Positions 42,610 through 53,600 of a stretch of DNA of 64,000 nt are shown here, piece after piece. The stretch lies in the NCBI GenBank assembly GCA_036873755.1, contig JAVTVY010019471.1:1-64000 (forward strand), given 5' to 3'. The notes beneath the pieces are model-generated. The model was not told the DNA's origin. It was given only the letters and a program-made list of their open reading frames with translations, and ran no database searches. Numbering within the stretch: position 1 is the stretch's first letter; each line of letters starts with the position of its first letter. A program made the position numbers and the translations under genes. This DNA is from Hanleya hanleyi. Lineage: Eukaryota > Mollusca > Polyplacophora > Lepidopleurida > Hanleyidae.

Positions 42610-42942
42610 ATGATGTCTGCGCGAGTACGGAAGAACGCCCCGACGCTCCGTGTATTGAAGACGGCCCCACCCGAGTTGGTCCGAACCATTGTACGCGGCG
42701 CGGACCCTGACCTTGTACGCTGTCTGTGCGAGATCGGGTACAACCTGTTAAAAGGCAACGTGCCACTGACTCAGAAGACCAAGTTGGCCAAGCATAAGAC
42801 AGGTCTCCGAACCCTAGTCCAGAAGCGAGTCTTTCAAACACAAAAGAAAAAGGTGAAAGGCGGCTTTCTCGGGGCCATCTTAGCACCGTTGGTCGCTTCC
42901 GTGTTGGATCCAGTATTGGGTGGACTGTTCGTCCGACAATGA
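42610..42942 (+). CDS. Polinton copy 2: small basic conserved protein, open
   Basis: 110 aa. Retains TLRVLKTAPPELVRTIV and CLCEIGYNLLKGNVPLT, the Lys-rich centre and the KGGFLGAILAPLVASVLDP tail. In-frame losses of two short segments relative to copy 1 leave it open. Its stop overlaps the next start (ATGA). Probably a relic without function, because the surrounding genes are dead. Confidence 0.6.
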   Translation: MMSARVRKNAPTLRVLKTAPPELVRTIVRGADPDLVRCLCEIGYNLLKGNVPLTQKTKLAKHKTGLRTLVQKRVFQTQKKKVKGGFLGAILAPLVASVLDPVLGGLFVRQ

Positions 42943-43769
42943 ACCACACGAAAAAAATGGTCCTCGTCGAACCACGGCTCCTTCAAAACCTCCAATCGCC
43001 CTGCCCTGTCCCACCTACGATGAACACCATAAACACCCTCGATGAAGAGATGCAACAGATCTTACAAAGACCGGTGTTAAGCGACAGTGAGAAAGTACAA
43101 CGGTACAATGAGACGCTTCAACGGTACATGACGTTCATGAAGCAATACAAAACCCTCTCTACCCCAGCACCACCACCACCACCACCGCCCTCAGCACCGC
43201 TACAACAGCCGCCATTACCAGGGGTACCACACACAGCCCCACAGTGGGTCGAAGACGAAATGCTGAAGAGTGTACCTGCATCGTTCAAGAAACAAGCTGG
43301 CCTGGTATTACAACGGATGAAACAGAATCCTAACATGACTTCGAATGATAAAGGCGAACTACTGGTACAGAATCTGGTGGTCCCCGGTACCCACATGACG
43401 GATTTAGTGAATGACCTGATGCGTCAACACAGGTCGCACACGGATCCTCGAGGATGGGAGGTCTTCGCTCAAGGCTTGAAAGACATGCATGTGCCACAGG
43501 AATTGGTGGGGAACCCCAGCGCTGGACCTGGATGCAGCGTGACTCACCGGTGCACGCACAACGACAGACGCAACTCCCACACACTTGGGAAGCCGAGTGA
43601 GAACCGGAGTCACCCCCCCAAAACACCACAACGACGGGCACCTACTTTTTCACTCCTTTCACCACGTCACCGCCTGAAATTACGTCCATCAAGATCTATG
43701 ACAGGTAGCAAGTCATCGCGACGATCACGACACCAGAAACAAGTGCCCAAGGCCTGGAACAACTATTAA
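42939..43769 (+). CDS. Polinton copy 2: proline-rich protein, open
   Basis: 276 codons from MNHTKKMVLVEPRLLQN. It has a helical N-terminus (EKVQRYNETLQRYMTFMKQY), a poly-Pro linker (PAPPPPPPPSAPLQQPPLP), a central block (VPASFKKQAGLVLQRMKQNP) and DPRGWEVFAQGLKDMHVPQE; the C-terminal 90 residues are Arg/Ser/His-rich. Compared with copy 1 it lacks the Penelope insert and the internal frameshift. Whether the basic C-terminus is authentic or a shifted frame is unclear. The function is unknown. Confidence 0.5.
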   Translation: MNHTKKMVLVEPRLLQNLQSPCPVPPTMNTINTLDEEMQQILQRPVLSDSEKVQRYNETLQRYMTFMKQYKTLSTPAPPPPPPPSAPLQQPPLPGVPHTAPQWVEDEMLKSVPASFKKQAGLVLQRMKQNPNMTSNDKGELLVQNLVVPGTHMTDLVNDLMRQHRSHTDPRGWEVFAQGLKDMHVPQELVGNPSAGPGCSVTHRCTHNDRRNSHTLGKPSENRSHPPKTPQRRAPTFSLLSPRHRLKLRPSRSMTGSKSSRRSRHQKQVPKAWNNY

Positions 43770-43803
43770 AACCAACAGCAGCAGCAGGAAAGCTCATTCG
43801 CCA

Positions 43804-44595
43804 TGTTTTACCTCACCCTATCCAGTAACAGTTCGCTCGATGTGTTTCCTGACAACACCTTGGCCAAGTAGGTGACCCAGTTACCGCAACCGTTGCATTT
43901 ACCTGGACAATGGGTATGTGGACTCGTGGATATCCAATACCCTTACTCGTGGTACAACGTGCGACCGAATCAAGTGTGGTACGAGGTGACCTACGAAGGG
44001 AAAGAGAGACACCCGACTCACCCTCCCCGAAGGCCAATACGATACCCCCAAGGAGTTCATGCAGGGGCTGACAAGACTGTTGCATTATAAGGCTCTACGG
44101 GAGGTCACGAATACTTCAAACCTCATAAAAACCTGTTCCTTCAAGAATCACGTGGACTTCGATTACAACGCACACAACGACAAGGCACAGATCATCCTCA
44201 CCGCCAACGTGAGTGTCGTAATGAGTCTTATCCTACAGCAAAGGCTGGGTCCCGCTCACCCGACCTACACGGGTCCATCCGAGGACCATGGCCAGATCCC
44301 GATGGATATGAAGTCGGGTATGTACGGACTCTACGTCTACTCGGACGTGGTCGACAACCACATCGTGGGCGATATCAACACACCTCAGTTACGGGTGGTC
44401 CCCATTAAAAAGACGTATGGAGATCAAGTCACCCACAGTTTCACCCACATGCTCTACCTACCCGTACGACAAACCGACATCAACACTATCAGATATAAGA
44501 GATGACACGGGACGACCGGTGGCATTCGAACGCGGGAAAGTGGTGCTGACACTTCATTTCCGACAAGCACGTTCTCCCCACTTTGTATAATGAAA
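43804..44595 (+). pseudogene. Polinton copy 2: minor capsid (penton-like) protein, broken
   Basis: Begins MFYLTLSSNSSLDVFPDN at 43804, has a TAG at about 43870 and frameshifts near 44,010 and 44,495. Readable blocks: DIQYPYSWYNVRPNQVW and SGMYGLYVYSDVVDNHIVGD. This copy supplies the start region that copy 1 has lost. Confidence 0.6.
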
Positions 44596-44994
44596 GTATC
44601 TTACGAGTGCGATGCACAAAGCTATATGGACTATTATGCCCAACAGACCGGGGGTGGCCTTCCGGTCTTTAGCGGCGCACGCATGCAACGAGGACATGGA
44701 CTGGGGAACATACTCGGGAGCATCGTCAAAACGTTCTTACCCTTGGTGACGCGTGGGGTGAAAGCAATCGGCAAACAAGCGGTACGCAGTGGACTGCAAG
44801 TCGCCGGTGATGTCTTGGGGGGTACGGCACCCAAAGAAGCACTGAAACGGCGGGCCAAAGAAGCAGGAGGCGTCTTGGTGGCCAAAGCACAACGCACCGT
44901 AGGGAATAAAAGACCTGCACCACCTCCACCACGCACCAGTCGACGACCGACTCATCGACGACGCACATCGAAGACCCAGGATATCTTTTCTTAA
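44590..44994 (+). CDS. Polinton copy 2: small Gly-rich basic protein, open (134 aa)
   Basis: Full-length open version: GGGLPVFSGARMQRGHG, GNILGSIVKTFLPLVTRGVK, AGDVLGGTAPKEALKRRAKE and then a Pro/Arg-rich tail (APPPPRTSRRPTHRRRTSK). Net charge is strongly positive. The adenovirus pVI/pX-like role is inferred from position and composition only. The start overlaps the old stop of the minor capsid gene. Confidence 0.55.
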   Translation: MKVSYECDAQSYMDYYAQQTGGGLPVFSGARMQRGHGLGNILGSIVKTFLPLVTRGVKAIGKQAVRSGLQVAGDVLGGTAPKEALKRRAKEAGGVLVAKAQRTVGNKRPAPPPPRTSRRPTHRRRTSKTQDIFS

Positions 44995-44997
44995 AAC

Positions 44998-46286
44998 ATG
45001 TCGTTAATTCACGCAGAGTCCTGCCCCTCCACCAACAGTGAATTTGATTTGTGGACCGTCCCGCCCACACAGACCAGTGCCGAACAAGGATTATGGGTGG
45101 AGCATCTCCCGCTCTCCAGCATCAACGAAACAGGGCCCATCGAGTTACCATCAGTAATGCGGATACGGCCTATGTGGATTTAGCCCATACGTACTTGTAT
45201 GTGAAAGCCAAGGTCGTCAATGGGGATGGCTCCAGAATTATCGATAATGCCACGGTGGGCCCGACGAATCTCTGCACTCTTGGTTTCAACAGGTGGATAT
45301 TTTTCTCAACGACAAACTCATCAGTGACTCGACCAACACGTACCCCTATCGAGCCTACATCGAGACGCTGTTGTCGTATGGACGAGAGGCTAAAAATCTC
45401 AGCTGACAGCCGCTTTATTCTACCAGGACACAGCCGAGTACATGGGCACAGTGGACAATGCGGGATATAACAAACGGAAGGCTTTCACCGCGAACGGCGC
45501 TTCGGTGGATCTCATGGGTCGACCGCACGCAGACCTTTTCACGCAAGACTGGTACCTCTTGAACAAGATCCCCATCAAAATCCGACTGATACGGGCGCCT
45601 CCGACCTTCGCCTGGATGGCCACTGACATAGACGGGCATGTAGCCGACTATAAGATCGTCATCCAAGACGCAGTCCTGTATGTCCGAAAAGTGAAACCGA
45701 ATCCAACCGTTCAATTGGGACACCTCAAAGCCTTGGAAACAAAACCAGCCCAGTACCCTATCCGAGGGAAGCAAACCAAAGTGTTCTCTGTGCCTGCTGG
45801 AAATATGAGCGCCAACAAAGAAACCTGTTCCTGGGGGAACTATCCAAACGATTGATCCTGGCCTGTTTGGACAATACCAGTTTCAGCGGAGCCTACCCAG
45901 AGAACCCGTTTGACTTAAAAAATTTCGGCATAAATTTTGTGTTCCTGCATGTGGACGGACAACAGGTTCCAGCCACGGCCTTAACACTGAAATTTGGGCT
46001 CGGAAATTTCATTCGAGCCTACCAGAGCCTGTTTACAGCCACCGGTCAAATCAAGCAGGGCGAAGGGAATATGATCAGTCGGGAGGACTACGCGAACGGA
46101 TACACGTTGTTCTGTTTCGATCTGACCCCCACCTTAGAGAACGACCATCAGCTGGCCCTCGCCAAGCAAGGCAATTTACGGTTGGAAATCCACTTTGCAC
46201 AAGCCCTCCGGACCACCGTCAATGTGATCTGCTACGCCGAGTTTGACAACATCATTCAAGTGGACAAGGCGCGCAACGTCCTGTGA
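44998..46286 (+). pseudogene. Polinton copy 2: major capsid-like protein with several frameshifts
   Basis: Starts MSLIHAESCPSTNSEFDLW. The frame changes near 45,145, 45,270, 45,400 and 45,820; each block still matches copy 1 (for example ENPFDLKNFGINFVFLH). One shift near 45,820 is a missing A; the adjacent G run has the length that copy 1 lacks. Confidence 0.7.
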
Positions 46287-46303
46287 GACTTTGCAACCTA
46301 ACA

Positions 46304-46491
46304 TGCAAAGCCTGACCAGTAGCGTGTGCGGACAATATTGCTTGTTTTACCTGTACCATCGATGCCGGGGAAGAACCTTATCTACCATCGTACAGATGTT
46401 TGACGAGTACCCCAAGGCCGAGCACCGCGATGTACTCGTATATGACTGGGCCGCCCACCATCTCAATGTACAAGCCTCGCTCTGGGCTTAA
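46304..46491 (+). pseudogene. PRO: Polinton copy 2: protease remnant, catalytic half deleted
   Basis: Only the C-terminal part remains (SLTSSVCGQYCLFYLYHRC to the stop). A deletion removed about 110 codons including the His and Asp of the active site; the original start codon is fused directly to the Cys region. Confidence 0.75.
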
Positions 46492-46632
46492 GTTCTATCG
46501 ATTTCAATGTAAAAGCCCCCTGTTTTGGGCTTAAGTTCTATCGATTTCAATGTACAAGCCCCCTGTTCTGGGCTTAAGTTCTATGGATTTCAATGTACAA
46601 GCCCCCTGTTCTGGGCTTCAGTTTTCACGTGG
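46484..46632 (+). repeat. 43-bp tandem repeat at the protease gene end
   Basis: Units starting GGGCTTAAGTTCTATCGATT begin at 46484, 46527 and 46570, with a fourth partial at 46613. They derive from the last codons and stop of the protease gene. Copy 1 shows a shorter two-unit version at 22430-22490. Confidence 0.8.
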
Positions 46633-47075
46633 TTGTTCTCACGTTGTTGTTGTTATTTATTGTTGAATAAAAAACAAAATGAGATCTCACCAAAAAAAAA
46701 CCTCTGTCTTGTGTGTTTTCTGTGTGAGCATGAAACAAGCGGCCATGAAGGCTATAACAGACATGTGGGATTCAGTCAAACTGGCCTTGAACACCGTTGA
46801 GAAAGTAGCCAATCAGTGGCCTAGGATGGGGCCAAATGTAACCAATCAATGTCCAGAAAACAATGCAAGAGCACTGCAGTAAAATGGAGAGCCAATGAAA
46901 TCAGCCCACAGACCCAGTACATGTTTTGGTCTAGGTTAAGAGCGGGCATTCCAGCACACAAATTTTGACGAGGAGTTACAAGAGCAACAGGTGGAGTGAA
47001 AAAACTATAGAGGTTCGAGGTGCGGGTAAAGACCAGGAAGATGGCCAGTGGAGACACCTATAGATTATGTTTATT

Positions 47076-47849
47076 TATCTGAATTCGGTAAACATGGGAG
47101 CGGCCATCTTGATATTGGACGAGTAACAGGTGTTTTCTCGAGCCATACTTCACCGACGTGCCGTGGATTGATCCAACTGATATATCGTAAAACGACAGGA
47201 TTGTATCACCCGTTCGTGGCTAACACATCAATATTAATTCTTTTTATAATGAATTCATCGAATAAATGTCATCTAGTACTATTTTATTATGGCTGAGAGA
47301 CCAAGTCGATGACCATACATGATCAAGTCATTCACCTGTACCATGTGTACGTCTGCAGCAAAATGTTTGAGATTGAACTGCGAGTTACTAAAAACTCGAA
47401 ACAGTAAAACACGCGGATCGGATTGATGTGTAGAAAAAATCGATCTAGGCTTAATTTACAATGACCCACATCAATAAAGAAATAGTGGCTTGATGATGGG
47501 TCCCATATAATGCCACAATGTCAGCTCTTACATCAGGCTGTGTGAAGTGACTTAATACGTCAACCAGAGAACATTACTTTCAAAGTCCTAGTTTGATATG
47601 CGGTTCATGTGCACATTTTGCTAGCAAGCACTTTTCGGCTAACCCCACACTTTCCAGATGGGTCCTTGCGCGAACTACATTAGTCAAACCTTTAATGAAA
47701 ACAAACAAATCGACGTGTTTTTTTTAACCAGAATGGTGCATCTTGACCTGTATTCACCAGTTGCACACGTAATTGGCTTGTAATACGCAGATTATAAGCT
47801 GCAAACGTTTCCGCCGGCATTGATGCATCTGCATCAATAAGTTTTCTTG
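47076..47849. mobile_element. Unidentified 774-bp insertion in Polinton copy 2 terminal repeat
   Basis: The terminal-repeat sequence that is continuous in copy 1 (around 21,940-21,950) is interrupted here. No ORF, obvious inverted termini or clear target duplication beyond TT was found. It could be a solo LTR or a fragment of an unknown element. Confidence 0.5.
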
Positions 47850-48015
47850 TTACTATAAGTCCCAGGGTTTCATGTATTTTTCCGTGCTAATACGGTTCTG
47901 GGGAAAACTGAGGGTTTCCCACTGGCTATTTAACATGGGCATAGTGCTGGCGATATTGTCGGGGACTCTGTGCATTCCATGGGTGCTTCGGGAGGGCGGA
48001 TAAAGGCTATCTATT

Positions 48016-49935
48016 AACTATCTCTTCGCCTTTGTAAACTCTATTTGTTGTTCCGGTTTTGGTGTTTCTCACAATAGCTTTACTTTAAATATTCGCCGTC
48101 AAACAAAAATGATGATTTTCGGAAGTATATATAATTTAAATATTAACTGTATATGATTTCAATCGAAAGGTGTATTAAGCTTTGACCATGTCAAGAGCAC
48201 AGATATTTTATATTTGTTGGGAAGCCGAACACAGAGCCAGATTTTGAATGTGAATGAGCAAGGATGATGCTTATTGGAAAGTAAAATCTGCATTCAATAT
48301 ATAGATGGACCGTATAGGTTTATTTTTGCCTTTGCTTTACTCTAGCGGTTTTTCCGCTGCCTTGTTTTTTGTTTTGTTTTGTGTCGTGTTTGTTTGTTTT
48401 TGTTTGTTTGTTTGTTTTTTTTTTCGCTGAAAATATTGGGAAGGGGGGGCGCATTGCCCCCGACTCCCCGCTCTTCCGCCGCCGTCCCTGCCTCGCCTAT
48501 ACCGTGACGCTGTTTCGCACTGAACTCAATAACGAAAGGAGAAAAGGCTAAAATTGGCAGCTACCGGTCAAGCAGAATTATAGGCATACAACCCAAACAG
48601 ATGAATGGACTGTTGAAAACTGCATCATGCCACCAAAAAAATACATTCATGCTGCTATCAAATATAACGACCTGAAATCCATATATCCATTTGTTTTAAA
48701 CCATCCTACCCTACTCCCGATGGGGGGCGGGGCGGGTGTCAGTCTTTTTCTTTGATTTTTCGAATGTGAAAAGCTAATATGTTCACCGAATTTCATTTGC
48801 ATTATTCGGACGCTTCCGATACAGTTGCAATGAGTGTATGCATACCGGTACGCCTAAAACGAAACACGTGTGATAAACGCGTCGACATACATTCGACATA
48901 CCTTTGGAGAAAGATCGAAGTTTCTGGAGCTTTCCCTGGTCGAATGGTGATCAACTGGTTTGTATACAGACTGGTTGAATGACAGGTGACTCATGACATG
49001 AGTAACTTAATCCTTCAAATTCTTCATCACGTATATGCTACCGTGTTCGTTGTTGTTTCAGTGAAATAATGTTACATAAAATATAAAGCAACATAATCAT
49101 CTGCGAACAAGAAAATAATTATTACATCTAGATCTAGTTGTTATGTATGTAGGCCTATAGTGTTTTCGATCCCGTCCGTTGCAGACCGCATATGCTACGT
49201 TAAAATACCAGCGAAAGCACGAAAATTAATAATATTACCCACTGTTTGCAGGGTGGGGCCTATGTTTTGGATAACCAAAATTGGATTCTCGCGAATAGTT
49301 GTTTTGAGTGGGACTCTTCGCATTGGAGTCATATAAATCTACTCATATTTTTTCTACCTGAGAAAAAGAGGTTGCGAGAAGACAACAACATACCGCGTAT
49401 TAAAATTTCTGACAACGAGAGCATGCTCGCAAGTATTAAATTACTTTGAACAATTTAAAAACTGTAGACGTGTAGGCTAGCAATAAAGGTCATAACATTT
49501 TCTGTCAACTTATACTAGGATGTTTACTGACAGTCTGCTGTGTTGATGTACAAGTCTAGAATGTGAAAAGTCATTGAGACAGTTCTTAGGCGAAATTGAA
49601 GTACAAAGGGACAATGTTGATAATCTTGTTTAAAAATAATGACCCAGATAAAATGACAATTAATTGACAGCAGAAGAAATAAGGCCACTGCCCTAGATTA
49701 GCTTTCAAAGTTACATAGATCTGTAACTTAGGTGTGTATGGGACTATATTTTTATCATGATCATGAAAATTAATATGCAGAACACCTGTTTTTTAATATG
49801 GTTTCTGTCATTGCTGCATAAAATGGTTAACTTAAGTGTTATTTATAACGCTGGCGCATTTGCCATAATCACTAGCAGTCTGTGGTTTCATTCATAGATG
49901 AATTATTCCATTCTTTAGCAGCAGGCGGTTGGCTT
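48016..49935. other. Intergenic stretch upstream of SRF
   Basis: Contains a T/G-rich simple repeat (TTTGTTTG)n at 48365-48420 and otherwise no gene, RNA or known repeat. Small ORFs (e.g. 48779-48982, 49246-49449) have no recognisable domains. Confidence 0.45.
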
Positions 49936-49941
49936 TGTCAA

Positions 49942-49975
49942 CCATAAAAGGGTGTATAGGCCTTATATAGGAAGT
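49942..49975 (+). promoter_or_regulatory. CArG box and ETS-like site upstream of SRF
   Basis: CCATAAAAGG at 49942-49951 is a perfect CC(A/T)6GG SRF-binding site. Eight bases on, CCTTATATAGGAAGT adds an 11-bp CArG-like/TATA-like core directly followed by GGAAGT, the core bound by ETS ternary-complex factors. The pair resembles a serum response element. SRF is known to activate its own gene in animals through CArG boxes. Confidence 0.5.
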
Positions 49976-50284
49976 AGCATTACCAAAGATGGCCACGCCG
50001 TCCATATGAACAAGCACTTGTGTATCCTTACGCAGAAAACGGACTCATAACAGGCGATAAAAAATGCGTACTGTATATTATTGTCGGAAATAAATGAGAT
50101 ATTGCGAGATATTAAATCAGGTTTAGTACAATGATATTGCTGAATAGTAGAGCCAGATAGTATAGTACACGGAACTATATTCTTTTGCGCAATCACCAAA
50201 CCGCATTTCTGCTGACATACCCTTTTTCGGAGAAGGCGCACGAGTTGATAGAGTATTTGGTAAATTATTCCTTTACAGACCAGG

Positions 50285-50698
50285 ATGATGCAGAGTTTGA
50301 CGAATAGCGGTGGACTGGTAACGATCAATAAGGCAAACAGTGGGCAGGACGGTAGCGTGAATGGGGCAAATGTCAGCCAGACATTGCTACAAGCTCCCAT
50401 TACAACGACTGGCGAAAGCATGAAAGGAAATCTTACGATGATTATGGAGCAGCCAGGTTTGGAGGTGGACGACGACTCAGACTCGGACTCCGAGGGAGGA
50501 GGGGGCGGGGTCAGGGGGCTCAAACCGGCGGCCCTGCCCGGTCAGCTGGGGCAGCAACCACAGCCCGGCGTGACACCCACGGGCCTCAAGCCGGGCAAGA
50601 AAACCAAGGGAAGGGTCAAGATTAAAATGGAGTTTATTGAAAACAAACTAAGGAGATATACAACTTTTAGCAAGCGTAAAACTGGCATCATGAAGAAG
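50285..50698 (+). CDS. SRF: SRF exon 1 (start codon, acidic region, MADS box first half)
   Basis: 138 codons from MMQSLTNSGG; two adjacent ATGs. It ends RYTTFSKRKTGIMKK at a GTAAAA donor, the conserved SRF exon boundary inside the MADS box. TTCCTTTACAG lies just upstream of the ATG and looks like an acceptor, so a separate 5' UTR exon is possible. The acidic serine run at residues 62-70 fits casein-kinase-2-type sites. Confidence 0.93.
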
Positions 50699-53600
50699 GT
50701 AAAATAACGAAAAGAAAAAAAGTCAAGCTCATATTTTACAAGGAAAAAAGAAACATATTAAATTTATCATCAGTAATAGTAGGATGCATTTTCGCGAATA
50801 ATGCATGCTAAAATAAATTGATTGTTTATCATACTTTTTGCGGGCCAGCAAATTTGATTTGATATTTTGTTTGCTTCTGGATGGACCCTTAAAGGTATCT
50901 GAGCTGACGAGACAGAGAAGAATAGTCTGTCTGGATACAAAAATGAGACTAAACTGTAGGTTAAATTTTCAGTATTATATCTGAAATAAATATGTCAGCA
51001 TAAGTTTGACTGCCCTTCCGAGCAATGTTTTGGTTAATTTTGGTCATTTCTGAAAGGTGGGAATTTGGGAAATTATCTTTGCCGAAACTCTGAAAAATTT
51101 ATGTATACCAAAATTTGATATGGGTAGAAAATTTGAGACGAGGAGGGAGGATAAACAATTTCCTGTGACGAACCTAAGTAAAAACTAATAAAATGTAAGC
51201 AATTTCTGTATCAGTGGATTTTTTTTTTCAAGGATTCATCAAGGCCACCTAAAAAAATGGATTGGTTATTTTCCCCGAAAACATCACATTTTTTGCCTCC
51301 AGCTATTTCTTAAACATGTTAAATGGTTCATTCAGAGCCTTGGCAATGATTTACTCTGAATTAACCTTAATAATCTTGCCTCCAATTTTCAATTAAACTG
51401 CTGAACATTGTATTAACTTATTAACTGGTTTCGATAATTTGTGTACCGGTATTATTATTTTCCAGGCATACGAGTTGTCTACCCTTACGGGTACACAAGT
51501 AATGTTGCTTGTCGCGAGTGAAACTGGACATGTGTATACGTTTGCAACGCGCAAACTGCAACCCATGATCACGAGTGAGAGTGGGAAAGCATTGATACAG
51601 ACTTGTTTAAATTCACCAGAACAGCCCAATGCTCCTGGTCAACACAGCATCGATCAGCGAATGAACCCAACAGGCTTTGAAGAAACAGAACTGTCGTATG
51701 CTGTTAACGAAGAGGATTCAAAGGTATAACACATTCAAACAATTAAATTTTTTGTTTAATTCCTGCCCCCCTCCTTCCATTTCTATGTGCTTGCCAAAAA
51801 CTCAGACATATTATGTGTCAGCAATTTTTGTCTGTCTGTCCACATCGTTTCCAGTCTGTATCTTTTGCAATTTTCTATCTACAGTGAAAATATTATTTGA
51901 GTGCATACTATGGCAAGCCAAAGTGCTTTTTATTCAAGAATTTCCGATATCAGAATTTCCGATATCCCCGAATATTTCCAAATTAAAATTTCCGATATCA
52001 GAAATTCATGTCCTTCAATTTCCGATATGAATTCCCAATATGGGAAATTCTATTTCCGATATCGGAAATTGCCAATGAACTTCCGATATCGGAAATTTTA
52101 ATTCCTGATATCGGAAATTAGAATTTCCGATATCGGGAATTCAATTTCCGATATCGGAAATAGAATTGCCATAGCATACTGTAGATAGAGATGATCATGT
52201 GTCTCATACCAAAATTGAAGTCAATGTCAGAGGTCAAGATCATTGTGGCTAAAAAACCCAGAAAATCATCTAAAATTGTTATTTTTTTTACTTTGTACAT
52301 TTTTTTTTTTTAATTTAGTAATTCATATTGGAAAGATAGATTTCATTTATCAAAACAATACTCTTTGCAGTGTACATATATCTGTATTTTAATTTTGTTG
52401 ACTGTTAAAGTCTGGGCATAACATATTTTCTTTATTCCAAAAGTTAAGAATCTTGTTTGTGGTGCCCTTTTAGAGACAGAGATTGATTGATGATAACAAA
52501 CTCCCATTAGTAAGATACTTGAATGATTCTAGTAAACAGTTTGTATCTGCTGAATAAATATGTAGGTACAAATATTTAATTTTAAAGGGGAACCCAAATG
52601 GTCTTGGATAAATTTTAGGACTTTTAGACTCATCTATAGCATTAATGCAAACTATTTAAGTTTGTTTTTGGAAAAATGTGAATTATTTTGTAGAAATGTG
52701 GTAAATCCTAATGTTCAACAGGTTACTAGGGGGTTCACTTTGAAAATTGCACAAGTTATGAAGGGCTATAGGAGCACATTGAGAAAATCACTTCACCTAA
52801 AGTTCCTGGAATAAAGGACTTGGTGACTGGTTGCTATGGTAACCTTATTTCTGAAACTAGTGGTAAAAAGTTATATTGAATGATATGTTAGTTAACACAT
52901 TATAATTAATGAAATGTAAAAGAATTAGAATCCTATGTATTTCAGAAAAGAAAATATGCCATTATTTGTTTGTCTAATCACCTCTAGTTCACTTCATGAC
53001 ATCATCAAATCTTAAATGCAAGGGTACCAGCTTTGTACAAGAAATGCGAGGGTACCAGCTTTGTACAAGAAATGCGAGGGTACCAGATTTGTACAAGAAA
53101 TGCAAGGGTACCAGCTTTGTACAAGAAATGCGAGGGTACCAGATTTGTACAAGAAATGCGAGGGTACCAGATTTGTACAAGAAATGCGAGGGTACCAGCT
53201 TTGTACAAGAAATGCGAGGGTACCAGCTTTGTACAAGAAATGCGAGGGTACCAGCTTTGTACAAGAAATGCGAGGGTACCAGCTTTGTACAAGAAATGCG
53301 AGGGTACCAGCTTCGTACAAGACTCAATAAACCTTTGAAGTGGAATATCTCAGTTACCAATATTTTCATGAAATCAATTTTCAACATTTTGAAAAAGATA
53401 TGGCGATAATGAACCTTAAGTTGAGACAGAATATTCCGGAATAATGTGTAGAATATCCGTCGTAGGTTGAACAAGTTAAGTATGCGCCAATAAGGAATGG
53501 CTAAGTATTTTGGTGCCTGTATATATAAGGCATATTAGTGGAATCCTTAGATATACATGTATCAGTCTGTTTCACCTCCAGTCCACATGTATGTGTATAT

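Larger units (their letters stand above)
41044..48015 (+). mobile_element. Polinton copy 2, inverted and truncated at both ends
   Basis: Same family and gene order as 19.7-32.8 kb but on the plus strand. It starts abruptly within the integrase C-terminal region and ends within the inner part of one terminal repeat (homology to 21,789-22,170 in reverse). Neither true terminus is present. Every gene except two small ones is broken. A 774-bp insert (47076-47849) splits the repeat. It forms an imperfect inverted pair with copy 1 across about 8 kb. Confidence 0.88.

Noticed and set aside
49963..50523. 186-codon minus-strand ORF overlapping the SRF promoter and exon 1
   Set aside because: It is the antisense shadow of SRF exon 1 and its 5' flank; no recognisable domain.
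53021..53322. Long overlapping ORFs on both strands in the 28-bp repeat, and similarity of its text to recombinase attachment sequences used in cloning (TTTGTACAAGAAA)
   Set aside because: The ORFs follow from a stop-free repeat unit. The attachment-site similarity is only about 13 bases, lies inside a native tandem array in an intron, and no vector sequence surrounds it.
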